From Salinigranum halophilum (GTDB lineage: Archaea; Halobacteriota; Halobacteria; Halobacteriales; Haloferacaceae), in the NCBI RefSeq assembly GCF_007004735.1, contig NZ_SSNL01000004.1, forward strand, positions 434,001-498,000: 64,000 bases of DNA, given 5' to 3'. The position numbers and the translations under genes were made by a program. Under the pieces are notes generated by a model. The model was not told the DNA's origin, ran no database searches, and saw nothing but the letters and a program-made list of their open reading frames with translations. This document shows, in pieces, positions 17,087-24,855 of the stretch. Positions within the stretch are counted from its first letter, which is position 1. Each line of letters opens with the position of its first letter.

Positions 17087-17713
17087 ATGAGTACGGACGA
17101 GGGTCGGTCCGCCTCCACGGAGTCGGACCCCGAGACCGATTCCGCCGAATCCGCCGCCGGTGCGCAGGGCGAAGTTCCCCACAAGAACGCACGACAGGAC
17201 GTCATCGCCGTCGACGAGAACGACGAGGAGCAGGGTCTCGTCAACCGACTCGAGGCCCACACGGGCGACGGCATCCGCCACCGCGCGTTCACGTGCCTCG
17301 TCTTCGACGGGGACGGACGCATCCTCCTGGCGCAGCGCGCCCCCAACAAGCGCCTCTGGGACACCCACTGGGACGGGACGGTCGCCTCTCACCCCGTCGA
17401 GGGACAGAGTCAGAAGGACGCGACGAGACAGCGTCTCGAGGAGGAACTCGGCATCACCCCCGACCAGTACAGCGACCTGCGCGTCACGGACAAGTTCGAG
17501 TACAAGCGCTACTACGAGAACGCCGGTCTCGAGTGGGAGGTGTGCGCCGTCCTGAAGGTGACGCTCGACGACGCCACACTCGACCCCGACGAGGAGGAGA
17601 TCGCGGGCATGCTCTGGGTCGACTACGACCACCTGCACGACCACCCCTCGTGGTACCGCCAACTCCGGCTGTGCCCGTGGTTCGAGATCGCGATGCGGCG
17701 TGACTTCGCCTGA
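17087..17713 (+). CDS. idi: Type I isopentenyl-diphosphate isomerase-like Nudix protein
   Basis: 208 residues with an acidic ~30-residue N-terminal extension. The type I Idi layout is clear: AFTCLVFDGDGRILLAQRAP, WDTHWDGTVASHPVEGQS and the Nudix helix RQRLEEELGIT. The metal ligands line up as His58, His65, His102, Glu149 and Glu151. The position of the catalytic Cys (Cys67 in E. coli, in VCGHP) is Ala100 here (VASHP). Either this is a haloarchaeal variant that isomerises IPP/DMAPP by another route, or it has a different Nudix substrate. It overlaps the next gene by 14 bases. Confidence 0.78.
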   Translation: MSTDEGRSASTESDPETDSAESAAGAQGEVPHKNARQDVIAVDENDEEQGLVNRLEAHTGDGIRHRAFTCLVFDGDGRILLAQRAPNKRLWDTHWDGTVASHPVEGQSQKDATRQRLEEELGITPDQYSDLRVTDKFEYKRYYENAGLEWEVCAVLKVTLDDATLDPDEEEIAGMLWVDYDHLHDHPSWYRQLRLCPWFEIAMRRDFA

Positions 17714-18101
17714 CCTTGTCTTCGAGACGGCGCTCGCCGAGCGCCTGCTCGACCACGCACGAGCCGGTGCGCCCGCGGAGGTGTGTGGCGTCCTCGGCGG
17801 GAGTGAGGGCACGGTGACACACGCCGAGCCCGTTTCGAATATCGCATCGACTCCGCGGACCAGATACGAACTCGACCCCGCAGAGACCGTCGAGGCCATC
17901 GAACGCGTCGAAGCGGGGGCCGAACACCTCGGCTTCTACCACTCACACCCGCAGGGACCGCCACGGCCCAGCGCGACTGACGAGGCAGAGGCGACCTGGC
18001 CCGACGCCGTCTACTGCATCGTCTCGCTCCCCGAGTCGCGGATTCGGGCGTGGCGGTGGACCGGTGACCGGTTCGACGAGTTGCGCGTCGAGACGGGGTA
18101 G
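17700..18101 (+). CDS. JAMM/MPN+ metalloprotease, desampylase (HvJAMM1-like)
   Basis: 133 residues. All JAMM catalytic residues are present: Glu27 (PAEVCGVLGG), the zinc ligands His81 and His83 (FYHSHPQG), Ser91 and Asp94 at HxHx7SxxD spacing. Haloferax HvJAMM1 of similar size removes ubiquitin-like SAMP proteins from targets and also frees SAMPs for sulfur transfer. The GTG start overlaps the end of the Idi-like gene by 14 bases, so translation is probably coupled. It is cytoplasmic, with no signal peptide. Confidence 0.9.
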   Translation: MTSPDLVFETALAERLLDHARAGAPAEVCGVLGGSEGTVTHAEPVSNIASTPRTRYELDPAETVEAIERVEAGAEHLGFYHSHPQGPPRPSATDEAEATWPDAVYCIVSLPESRIRAWRWTGDRFDELRVETG

Positions 18102-18161
18102 TCAGGGCGAAGCCGAGCGGAGAGTGAAACGCCTTTTGCCGCCGACTGCCACCTCGCGAGT

Positions 18162-18887
18162 ATGACGACAGGTGCCGGAGACGACGAGCACGAACCCGAA
18201 CTGTACGACTCGCTCGGCGGGCAGGTCGCACTGGTGACGGGCGCGAACAGAGGCATCGGCGCGGAGGTCGCCCGCCGACTCCGCGACCTCGGGGCCACGG
18301 TCTACGCGGGGACGCGGAGCATGAGCAACGACGTCCCGGAGGGAACCGAACGCGTGCTGCTCGACGTGACCCAGGAGGGAGACGTCGAGGCGGCCGTCGA
18401 CGGCATCTTCGAGGAGGTGGGTCGGCTCGACGTCCTCGTCAACAACGCGGGCGTCATCGGCCCGGACGGGGACATCGTCGCCGCCCCCACGTCGGAACTC
18501 GACAGGACACTCGCGGTCAACCTCCGCGGCCCGATGCTCCTCTGTAAGCACGCTGTGCCCCTCCTCCTCCAGCACGACGGCGGCCGCGTCGTCAACGTCT
18601 CGTCGGGGATGGGAGCCATCGGGGACGGACAGAGCGGCGGCACCTCGGCGTACCGAATCTCGAAGACCGGTCTGAACGGGCTCACCGCCTACCTCGAAGG
18701 CGAGTACGGCGACGACGGCCTCATCGCCAACTCGGTCTGTCCCGGCTGGGTCCGGACGGAGTTGGGTGGCGAGGACGCCCCCAGATCCGTCGAGGAGGGG
18801 GCCGAGACGCCGGTGTGGCTCTGTCGGTTCCGCCCGGGTGCCCCGTCGGGGAAGTTCTGGCGCGAGAAGCGAGTCATCGACTGGTGA
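18162..18887 (+). CDS. Short-chain dehydrogenase/reductase (SDR)
   Basis: 241 residues of classical SDR. The cofactor motif TGANRGIG is at ~28-35, NNAG at ~94, the catalytic Ser in VVNVSSGMG and the YxxxK pair in YRISKTG, followed by CPGWVRTELGG. A 15-residue acidic N-terminal tail precedes the fold. The Arg in the first glycine motif plus GTRS after the second strand hint at NADP preference. The substrate cannot be assigned. A TTTT-containing promoter region separates it from the JAMM gene. Confidence 0.9.
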   Translation: MTTGAGDDEHEPELYDSLGGQVALVTGANRGIGAEVARRLRDLGATVYAGTRSMSNDVPEGTERVLLDVTQEGDVEAAVDGIFEEVGRLDVLVNNAGVIGPDGDIVAAPTSELDRTLAVNLRGPMLLCKHAVPLLLQHDGGRVVNVSSGMGAIGDGQSGGTSAYRISKTGLNGLTAYLEGEYGDDGLIANSVCPGWVRTELGGEDAPRSVEEGAETPVWLCRFRPGAPSGKFWREKRVIDW

Positions 18888-18912
18888 ACGCCGGACGCGA
18901 CGGTCGCCGACG

Positions 18913-20184
18913 TCACGTCACGCCGCCACGCTGGTCACCGACCCGTTCGTACGCACGCTCGTCGATGATGTCGCGGAGTCGGTCGACGACGTGCCAGACG
19001 TCTTCGAAGCGGGTGTACAGCGGGGCCGGGCAGACCCGAACGACGTTCGGCGGTCGGTAGTCGACGACGACGCCGCGCTCGCGGAGCACTTCGGAGATGC
19101 GTGCCGCTTCGGGGTGCTCGACGGCGACGTGACCGCCCCGCTCCTCCCGGGCGCGCGGGGTGCCAACCTCGCACTCGGGGAGTCGCTCGTCGACGAGGTC
19201 GATGAGGTAGTCGGTGAGCGCCAGTGATTTCTCGCGGGCGACTGCGACTCCGCCCGCATCGTCGAGGACGTCGAGCGCACCGTCGAGCGGGGCCGCGGAG
19301 AGAATCGGGACCGTCCCGATCTGGAACGCGCCGGCGGTCGCAGCCGGTTCGTACGTGAGCCGCATCTCGAACATCGTCTCCTTGTCGTTGCCCCACCACC
19401 CCGCGAGCGCGGGTGTCGCACCGAAGTGCCGCTCGTTGACGTACAGCCCGGCGATAGCGCCCGGCCCGGCGTTGAGATACTTGTAGTGACACCAGACGGC
19501 GAAGTCGACGCCGGCGTCGGCGAGCTGATGTGGCACCACCCCGACGGAGTGGGCGAGGTCGAAGCCGGCGAGCGCCCCGGCGTCGTGTGCGGCTTCGGTG
19601 ATCGCCTCGATGTCGAACAGCTGCCCCGAACGGTAGAGGACGGAGGGCAGAAAGACCATCCCGACGTCGTCGTCGACCGCGTCGAGGACGTCCTCGCGGG
19701 CGATGGTGCGTCCGTCACGGCTCTCGACGATACGGAGGGCGTCGTCGGGGTCGACGCCCCGACTTCGGAGCTGCGCGCGGATCGCGTAGTGGTCCGTCGG
19801 GAAGTCGAGGTCGTCGACGACGATTTTCGGCCCCCGTTCGGGGTCGTAGAAGGTCCCGACGAGCGTGTGGATGTTCACCGTGGTGGAGTTGGCGACGACG
19901 ACCTCGTCCTCGCGAGCGCCGACGAGTGACGCGAGCCGTCGGCCGAGTCGCTCGCCGTAGGTGAACCAGTCCGGGTCGGCGTCGGTCCACCCGCGGATGG
20001 CGAGGTCGCGCCACTCCTCGACGGCCCTGTCGAGTGCCGCCTCGGCGTCCGCCGAGAGCGGGCCGAGCGAGTTACCGTCCATGTACAGGTCGTCCGGGAG
20101 GAAGAAGCGGTCCCGCAGGTGCGAGAGCGGGTCCTCGTCGTCGCGCTCGCGGGCACGGCCGAGCGCGGACTCGTCAGCGGTCAT
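18913..20184 (-). CDS. kynU: Kynureninase
   Basis: 423 residues, fold type I PLP enzyme. It cleaves kynurenine or 3-hydroxykynurenine to anthranilate or its hydroxy form plus alanine. The N-terminal motif YMDGNSLGPLS is the usual substrate-site loop. Cofactor-binding residues occur in NSTTVNIHTL and FDLAHSVGVVP, and the PLP lysine is in CHYKYLNAGPGAIAG. The C-terminal domain has VDYRPPNVVRVCPAPLY. No other kynurenine-pathway gene is nearby. The start at 20184 gives the normal length; the upstream in-frame extension is not protein-like. Confidence 0.94.
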   Translation of the reverse strand: MTADESALGRARERDDEDPLSHLRDRFFLPDDLYMDGNSLGPLSADAEAALDRAVEEWRDLAIRGWTDADPDWFTYGERLGRRLASLVGAREDEVVVANSTTVNIHTLVGTFYDPERGPKIVVDDLDFPTDHYAIRAQLRSRGVDPDDALRIVESRDGRTIAREDVLDAVDDDVGMVFLPSVLYRSGQLFDIEAITEAAHDAGALAGFDLAHSVGVVPHQLADAGVDFAVWCHYKYLNAGPGAIAGLYVNERHFGATPALAGWWGNDKETMFEMRLTYEPAATAGAFQIGTVPILSAAPLDGALDVLDDAGGVAVAREKSLALTDYLIDLVDERLPECEVGTPRAREERGGHVAVEHPEAARISEVLRERGVVVDYRPPNVVRVCPAPLYTRFEDVWHVVDRLRDIIDERAYERVGDQRGGVT

Positions 20185-20389
20185 GGTCGTGGCACGAGCG
20201 GGTCGCGCAAGTAGCTTGGTGTTGGACGGGACGTCACCGTCGGTGAGGCCCGTTCGGAAGGCGAACAGCCGGCACTCCCCTCGCCACACGGTGTCGTGCC
20301 GGACAGCCGCGACCCACCGTGCGACGACGGGACGCTCGAGGTGGCGACGACGCCGTGGCTGTTTTGTTCGTCCGCCGCGCCCACCACGT

Positions 20390-21358
20390 ATGACAGACGA
20401 CACCGCCACGGGTGAGGCCCACGCGGCCGACGAACTCGACCCACAGGTACGACCGGTCGTCGACGAGGCCGCACGGCTGGGGCTCCCCGAGTGGTCCGCC
20501 CTCTCGGTCGAGAGCGCCCGCCGCATCGAAGACGAGCTGTTCGGGCCGACCGACCCGCCGACGGTGGCGCGAGTCTCGGAGGTCGCCATCGACGGCCCCG
20601 CCGGCGAGATGCCGCTTCGGGTCTACCACCCCGCCCCCGACCGGGAGCTTCCGGCGCTCTGTTTCTTCCACGGCGGGCTCTGGGCGCTGGGGACGCTCGA
20701 CTCCATCGACGAGGTCTGTCGTCGACTCGCTCGGCGCGCGAACCGCGTCGTCGTGAGCGTCGACTACCGCCTCGCGCCCGAACACCCGTTTCCGGCGGGG
20801 CTCGAAGACTGCGTGGCCGCCGTGGAGTGGGTCGGCGAACACGGCGCGGGGGTCGGTGCCGACCCGACCCGGCTGGCAGTCGGCGGCACGAGTGCGGGCG
20901 GCAACCTCGCCGCGGCGACCTGTCTCTACACCCGGGCGTTCGGTGGTCCCTCCCTCGAGGGACAGCTCCTGTTGTATCCGATGCTCGACAGCAGGCTCGA
21001 CGCACCCTCGCTCGACGAACGGGCCGACGGGCCGTTGCTCACCCGGCGCGACGTGGTCTGGGCGTACGACACCTACCTCCGCTCGCCGGTCGACCGGCAC
21101 AACCCGTTCGTCTCGCCCCTCCGTGCGGACTCCCTCGCGGGGGTGCCCCCCGCGCTCGTCGTGACCGCGGGCTTCGACCCGCTCCGGGACGAGGGGGCCG
21201 CCTACGCGAGGGCACTCGCCGAGGCCGGCGTCCCCACGCGGCACGACCACGAACCGGCGATGCCGCACGGGTTTCTGAGCCTCGCCGACGACGTCGACGT
21301 CGCCGACGAGGCGTTCGACCGGGTCGCCGCGGTGCTGCGGGACGGCTTCGAGTACTGA
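20390..21358 (+). CDS. Alpha/beta hydrolase, HSL-type esterase
   Basis: 322 residues. Hormone-sensitive-lipase family features are present: the oxyanion HGG at 94-96 (FFHGGLWALG), the nucleophile Ser168 in GGTSAGG, Asp263 in GFDPLRDEG and His293 in MPHGFLSL. YRLAPEHPFPAGLED is the conserved loop after the oxyanion strand. Such enzymes hydrolyse short-chain acyl esters, and no signal peptide is present. It is divergent from kynU with about 200 bases between, and ends six bases before the convergent AIR-synthase-like gene. Confidence 0.92.
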   Translation: MTDDTATGEAHAADELDPQVRPVVDEAARLGLPEWSALSVESARRIEDELFGPTDPPTVARVSEVAIDGPAGEMPLRVYHPAPDRELPALCFFHGGLWALGTLDSIDEVCRRLARRANRVVVSVDYRLAPEHPFPAGLEDCVAAVEWVGEHGAGVGADPTRLAVGGTSAGGNLAAATCLYTRAFGGPSLEGQLLLYPMLDSRLDAPSLDERADGPLLTRRDVVWAYDTYLRSPVDRHNPFVSPLRADSLAGVPPALVVTAGFDPLRDEGAAYARALAEAGVPTRHDHEPAMPHGFLSLADDVDVADEAFDRVAAVLRDGFEY

Positions 21359-21364
21359 GCACAC

Positions 21365-22405
21365 TCACTGGTCGGCCGCCCGCTCGGCGAGCGCGGCGTA
21401 CACCGGCCACGAGGAGTCCCCTCGCGGCTTCGTCGCCCGCTCACCGTCGAGGGTGACTCCCTCGCCGTCGGCGACGGTCCCCACGACGCCGACGGGCGTC
21501 CCCTGTCGGTCGAGTGCGTCGACCACGTCGTCGGTGTGTGTGGGGTCGACGGCGACGACGAGCGTTCCTGCGGTGGTTGCCGTCCAGGGGTCGAAGCCGA
21601 GTGCGTCGGCCGCCTCCCGCACACCGGGGCGCCACGGCACCTGCGAGGTGTCGACGTCGAACCGGACGCCGGCGGCACCAGCCATCTCGAAGAACGCGCC
21701 CAGGAGACCACCCTCGGTGGCGTCGTGCATCGCGTGGACACCGCCGTGTGTGGCCGCGCTGATGGCCCGTGCGTCGCGGACCGCCCCCGCCTCGTCGAGG
21801 CGGGCCTGCGCGGTGTCGAGGGCGTCGTCCGAGAGCGGCACCTCGTCGGGGAACAGTGACGTGAGCAGGCCCGTCGCCTCCACGGCCGGTCCCTTCGTGA
21901 CGAGGACGTCGTCGCCGGAACGAGCGCCGTCGGGGCGGACCACGTCGTCGTGGTCGCCGACCGCGAGGGCGGTTGCGGCGCCGACCCAGGGGAACGAACA
22001 GTCCGAGTAGCGGGCGGTGTGTCCCGCCGCGATGGAGACACCCAGCGCTCGCGCCTCGTCGCTCCACGCCTCCCAGAAGGTGGCGAAGTCGTCGTCCCCG
22101 AAGTCGGGGGGGAGCGACAGCGAGACGGTGAGATGCGTCGGGGCGAGGCCCGAGACGGCGACGTCGGCGAGGACGATGTCGAGCGCGAAGCGTGCGGCCC
22201 GGTCGAACCCGAGTCGTGGGAGGACGGAGACGGGGTCGGTGGCGACGACCAGCGCCGTGCCGGCGACGTCGAGGACGCCGAAGTCGACGCCGTGAGTCGG
22301 TCCGAGCGTCACGTCGTCGCGGTCGGCCCCGAGGTTCGGATACAGGTACTCGGAGAAGAACGCCTGGTCGACTTTGCCGAGGTCCGCGTCGATGCCCTCG
22401 TCCAT
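21365..22405 (-). CDS. AIR-synthase-related protein (HypE/ThiL/SelD superfamily)
   Basis: 346 residues. The PurM-like two-domain fold is recognisable. N-terminal ATP/metal-binding features are ATDPVSVLPRLGF and LADVAVSGLAPTH; the second domain has DDVLVTKGPAVEATGLL, MHDATEGGLLGAFFEMAGAA and GTLVVAVDP. The N-terminal Gly-rich loop and catalytic Cys/Sec of SelD are not seen. Relatives are kinases or dehydratases for small carbonyl or phosphate compounds, and the reaction here is unknown. No Hyp genes are nearby, so a hydrogenase role is unlikely. The start at 22405 matches the family N-terminus. Confidence 0.85.
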   Translation of the reverse strand: MDEGIDADLGKVDQAFFSEYLYPNLGADRDDVTLGPTHGVDFGVLDVAGTALVVATDPVSVLPRLGFDRAARFALDIVLADVAVSGLAPTHLTVSLSLPPDFGDDDFATFWEAWSDEARALGVSIAAGHTARYSDCSFPWVGAATALAVGDHDDVVRPDGARSGDDVLVTKGPAVEATGLLTSLFPDEVPLSDDALDTAQARLDEAGAVRDARAISAATHGGVHAMHDATEGGLLGAFFEMAGAAGVRFDVDTSQVPWRPGVREAADALGFDPWTATTAGTLVVAVDPTHTDDVVDALDRQGTPVGVVGTVADGEGVTLDGERATKPRGDSSWPVYAALAERAADQ

Positions 22406-22685
22406 GCGCTCATTGACGCGGCGGCGCTCAAAGACGTGGCGTTCTGGCCGTCGACTCCGTCGGCGCTGAAAGGAGATGGCCGCGGCGAAGAGTGTCTCGC
22501 CGCGGCCGACTTCGCTCATGAAGGGCGCAGGTCTCCTGGTATCCCCGTGGACCAACCGATGGGTATCCGTCTCCTACGCCATCTCGAACTCTTCACTCGG
22601 GGGATATGAATCTCACTAAGTTCTCTCAGTACGCGACTCGAGACGAATATAGCAGGTAGGAGCGGCCGTCGAGCGCCGAGCGTCG

Positions 22686-23636
22686 TCAGTCGGCGGCGTC
22701 CGCATCTGCGTCGGCGTCGGCGTCGGTATCGCTGGCACAGCACTCGACGAGTTCCGCCGTGACGGCGTCGGCCTCCTCGTGTTGGACCCAGTGGGTGGCC
22801 GCCTCGAAGTACCGGAGCGACCCGTCGTCGCAGAAGTCGAGGCTCTCCTCGGCCATCTCCCGCTCGAGGAACTGGTCGCCGGCACCCCACAGGATGCGAG
22901 TGGGAACGCGCACCTGCGTCTCCCTTGGTTCGGGGCGTTCGCGGACGATGGCGCGGTACCAGTTCAGCATGGCCGTGTACGCGCCGGGCTGAGACCACGC
23001 GGTCCGGTAACGCTCGAAGTCCGTCGCCGAGAACGTCTCCGGGCGGGCGGAGTCCCGGAGGGCTCGGGTGGGAATCGCCCAGTCGTCGAGACGGGCCAGC
23101 CGTTCCGGCAGTGCGGGTAACTGGAAGAAGAGGACGTACCACGATTTCAACTGCTGACGGGGGTTGCGGGTGAGGGTGCGCCGGAACACCGTGGGGTGGG
23201 GGACGTTCATCGCGACGAGTCGGGTGAGCCTGTCGGGGTGATGGAGCGCCGTCCACCACGCGACGGCGGCCCCCCAGTCGTGACCGACGACGGCGGCCTT
23301 GTCGTACCCGAACGCGGAGAGCAAGCCGACCACGTCGCCCGCGAGGTAGTCGATGCCGTAGGCGTCGACGCCACTCGGTTTGGAGCTCAGGTTGTAGCCG
23401 CGCTGGTCCGGGGCGATGACCCGGAAGCCGGCGTCGGCGAGCGGTTCGATCTGTTCGCGCCAGCCGTACCAGCACTCGGGGAACCCGTGGAGGAGGACGA
23501 CAGGGTCCCCGTCGTCGGGGCCGGCGACGACCGTGTGCAGCGTGACGTCGCCGACGTCGACGAATTCGCTCTCGGCGTCGAGCCCGACGCTCGCCGCGGT
23601 GAGCCCCGACGGAACGGAACGCGAGGAGTGGCCCAT
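22686..23636 (-). CDS. Alpha/beta hydrolase, epoxide hydrolase-like
   Basis: 316 residues. HGFPECWYGWR (from residue 50) supplies the oxyanion loop and GHDWG the nucleophile Asp120, both typical of soluble epoxide hydrolases and haloalkane dehalogenases. A cap domain (~145-230) contains YVLFFQLPALPE, and the catalytic His is in ATHWVQHEEAD. The C-terminus is an Asp-Ala repeat tail with no catalytic role expected. No signal peptide. Substrate unknown; epoxide hydrolysis is the best guess from the HGFPE and Asp nucleophile. Confidence 0.87.
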   Translation of the reverse strand: MGHSSRSVPSGLTAASVGLDAESEFVDVGDVTLHTVVAGPDDGDPVVLLHGFPECWYGWREQIEPLADAGFRVIAPDQRGYNLSSKPSGVDAYGIDYLAGDVVGLLSAFGYDKAAVVGHDWGAAVAWWTALHHPDRLTRLVAMNVPHPTVFRRTLTRNPRQQLKSWYVLFFQLPALPERLARLDDWAIPTRALRDSARPETFSATDFERYRTAWSQPGAYTAMLNWYRAIVRERPEPRETQVRVPTRILWGAGDQFLEREMAEESLDFCDDGSLRYFEAATHWVQHEEADAVTAELVECCASDTDADADADADAAD

Positions 23637-23658
23637 ACCCGAGGGAAGGGGCTCGCGC

Positions 23659-24768
23659 TCAAATAGCCACGGGGAGGTCGATGACGAACACCGTCCCGCG
23701 CGGTTCGTTGTCGACGGCGTGGACCGACCCGCCGAAGCGGGTCACGAGGTCACGGACGAGAAAGAGGCCGATACCCGTCCCGTCGCTGTCGAGGCCGCGG
23801 GCGTCCTTCTCGAACACCTGGCGTTTCTGGTCGTCGGGGATGCCCGGCCCGTCGTCGGCGATGCGGACGCGGAGCCTGAGTCCCTCGCGCTCCGCGGTGA
23901 CGGTCACTCGTGGCTCGTCGCCGTCGTTGTGAGAGACGGCGTTCGAGAGGACGTTCGCGAACACCGAGTGGAGCAGTTCGTTCCCGACGACGTCCGTCCC
24001 CGCGAGGTCGGCGTCGTACTCGACGGTGACGGTAGCGTCGTCGTACCGGTCGCGGACCTTCCGCACCTCCTCGTCGAGGACGTCGAGCACGTCGACCGGC
24101 TCCGTCCGCAATCCCTCACCCTGGCCGTCGGCGTCTTCGGCGAGGACGCGGACCAGGTCGTAGGCGGTGTCGGTGAGTTCGTCGACGTTCTCGCAGGCGC
24201 GCGTGACGCGTTCGAGCGCGTCCCGGCCCTCCTCGTCGACGTGGTCCTCCAGCACCGACGCCCAGCCGCGGGCGACCGCCATGTCGTTCGAGATGTCGTG
24301 GCGCATGATGCGCGTGAGTACCTCGAGCTGGTCGTTCACCGCGGAGACGCGGCGCTGGCGCTCTTCGAGGAGGTGTTCGCGTTCGTTTCGAGCGTGAGTC
24401 CACCGGTACACCCCCACGAGAACGACGAGGGTGCCGACGATGATACTCACCCCCTCGAGGACGATGCTGACGGCCGCCGGCACGACGACGAGTTCGTCGG
24501 CGACGTCGGTGACGGTGCTCACGCCGAAGAGGAAGAGGCCGAGAACGAGCGGCCAGCCGAGCCGCCGGTCGGGGGCGAGCCGGGTGATGAGGACGATTCC
24601 CGCGACGGGAAGCGCCGTGACGAGCAGTTCGACACCGACTCGGAACGGGACCACGTCGGCCTGTCGGGGGAACGAGAACGACTCGACGAGGCCGACGAAG
24701 AGCAAGACGAGGGCCACGACGGCGACCGGCGCGACGCCACGCGGAAGCGACGCTGACTCGTCTGTCAT
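23659..24768 (-). CDS. Membrane sensor histidine kinase
   Basis: 369 residues. Four to five transmembrane segments (residues ~12-125) are followed by a short helix into the dimerisation domain with the phospho-acceptor His in TRIMRHDISNDMAV. The ATPase domain has the N box SVFANVLSNAVSHND, DDGPGIP and TGIGLFLVRDLV. No extracellular loop is large enough for a classical sensor domain, so the membrane region probably senses. No response regulator is adjacent, as is usual for haloarchaeal kinases. Confidence 0.92.
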   Translation of the reverse strand: MTDESASLPRGVAPVAVVALVLLFVGLVESFSFPRQADVVPFRVGVELLVTALPVAGIVLITRLAPDRRLGWPLVLGLFLFGVSTVTDVADELVVVPAAVSIVLEGVSIIVGTLVVLVGVYRWTHARNEREHLLEERQRRVSAVNDQLEVLTRIMRHDISNDMAVARGWASVLEDHVDEEGRDALERVTRACENVDELTDTAYDLVRVLAEDADGQGEGLRTEPVDVLDVLDEEVRKVRDRYDDATVTVEYDADLAGTDVVGNELLHSVFANVLSNAVSHNDGDEPRVTVTAEREGLRLRVRIADDGPGIPDDQKRQVFEKDARGLDSDGTGIGLFLVRDLVTRFGGSVHAVDNEPRGTVFVIDLPVAI

Positions 24769-24855
24769 CGATACCTCCCCTCCCCTGTCAGCATTAAAAT
24801 GCTTGTTGCATCGGCGCTCGACCCGCGAGCGACCTCGGCGGGCCGACAGCGCCGC

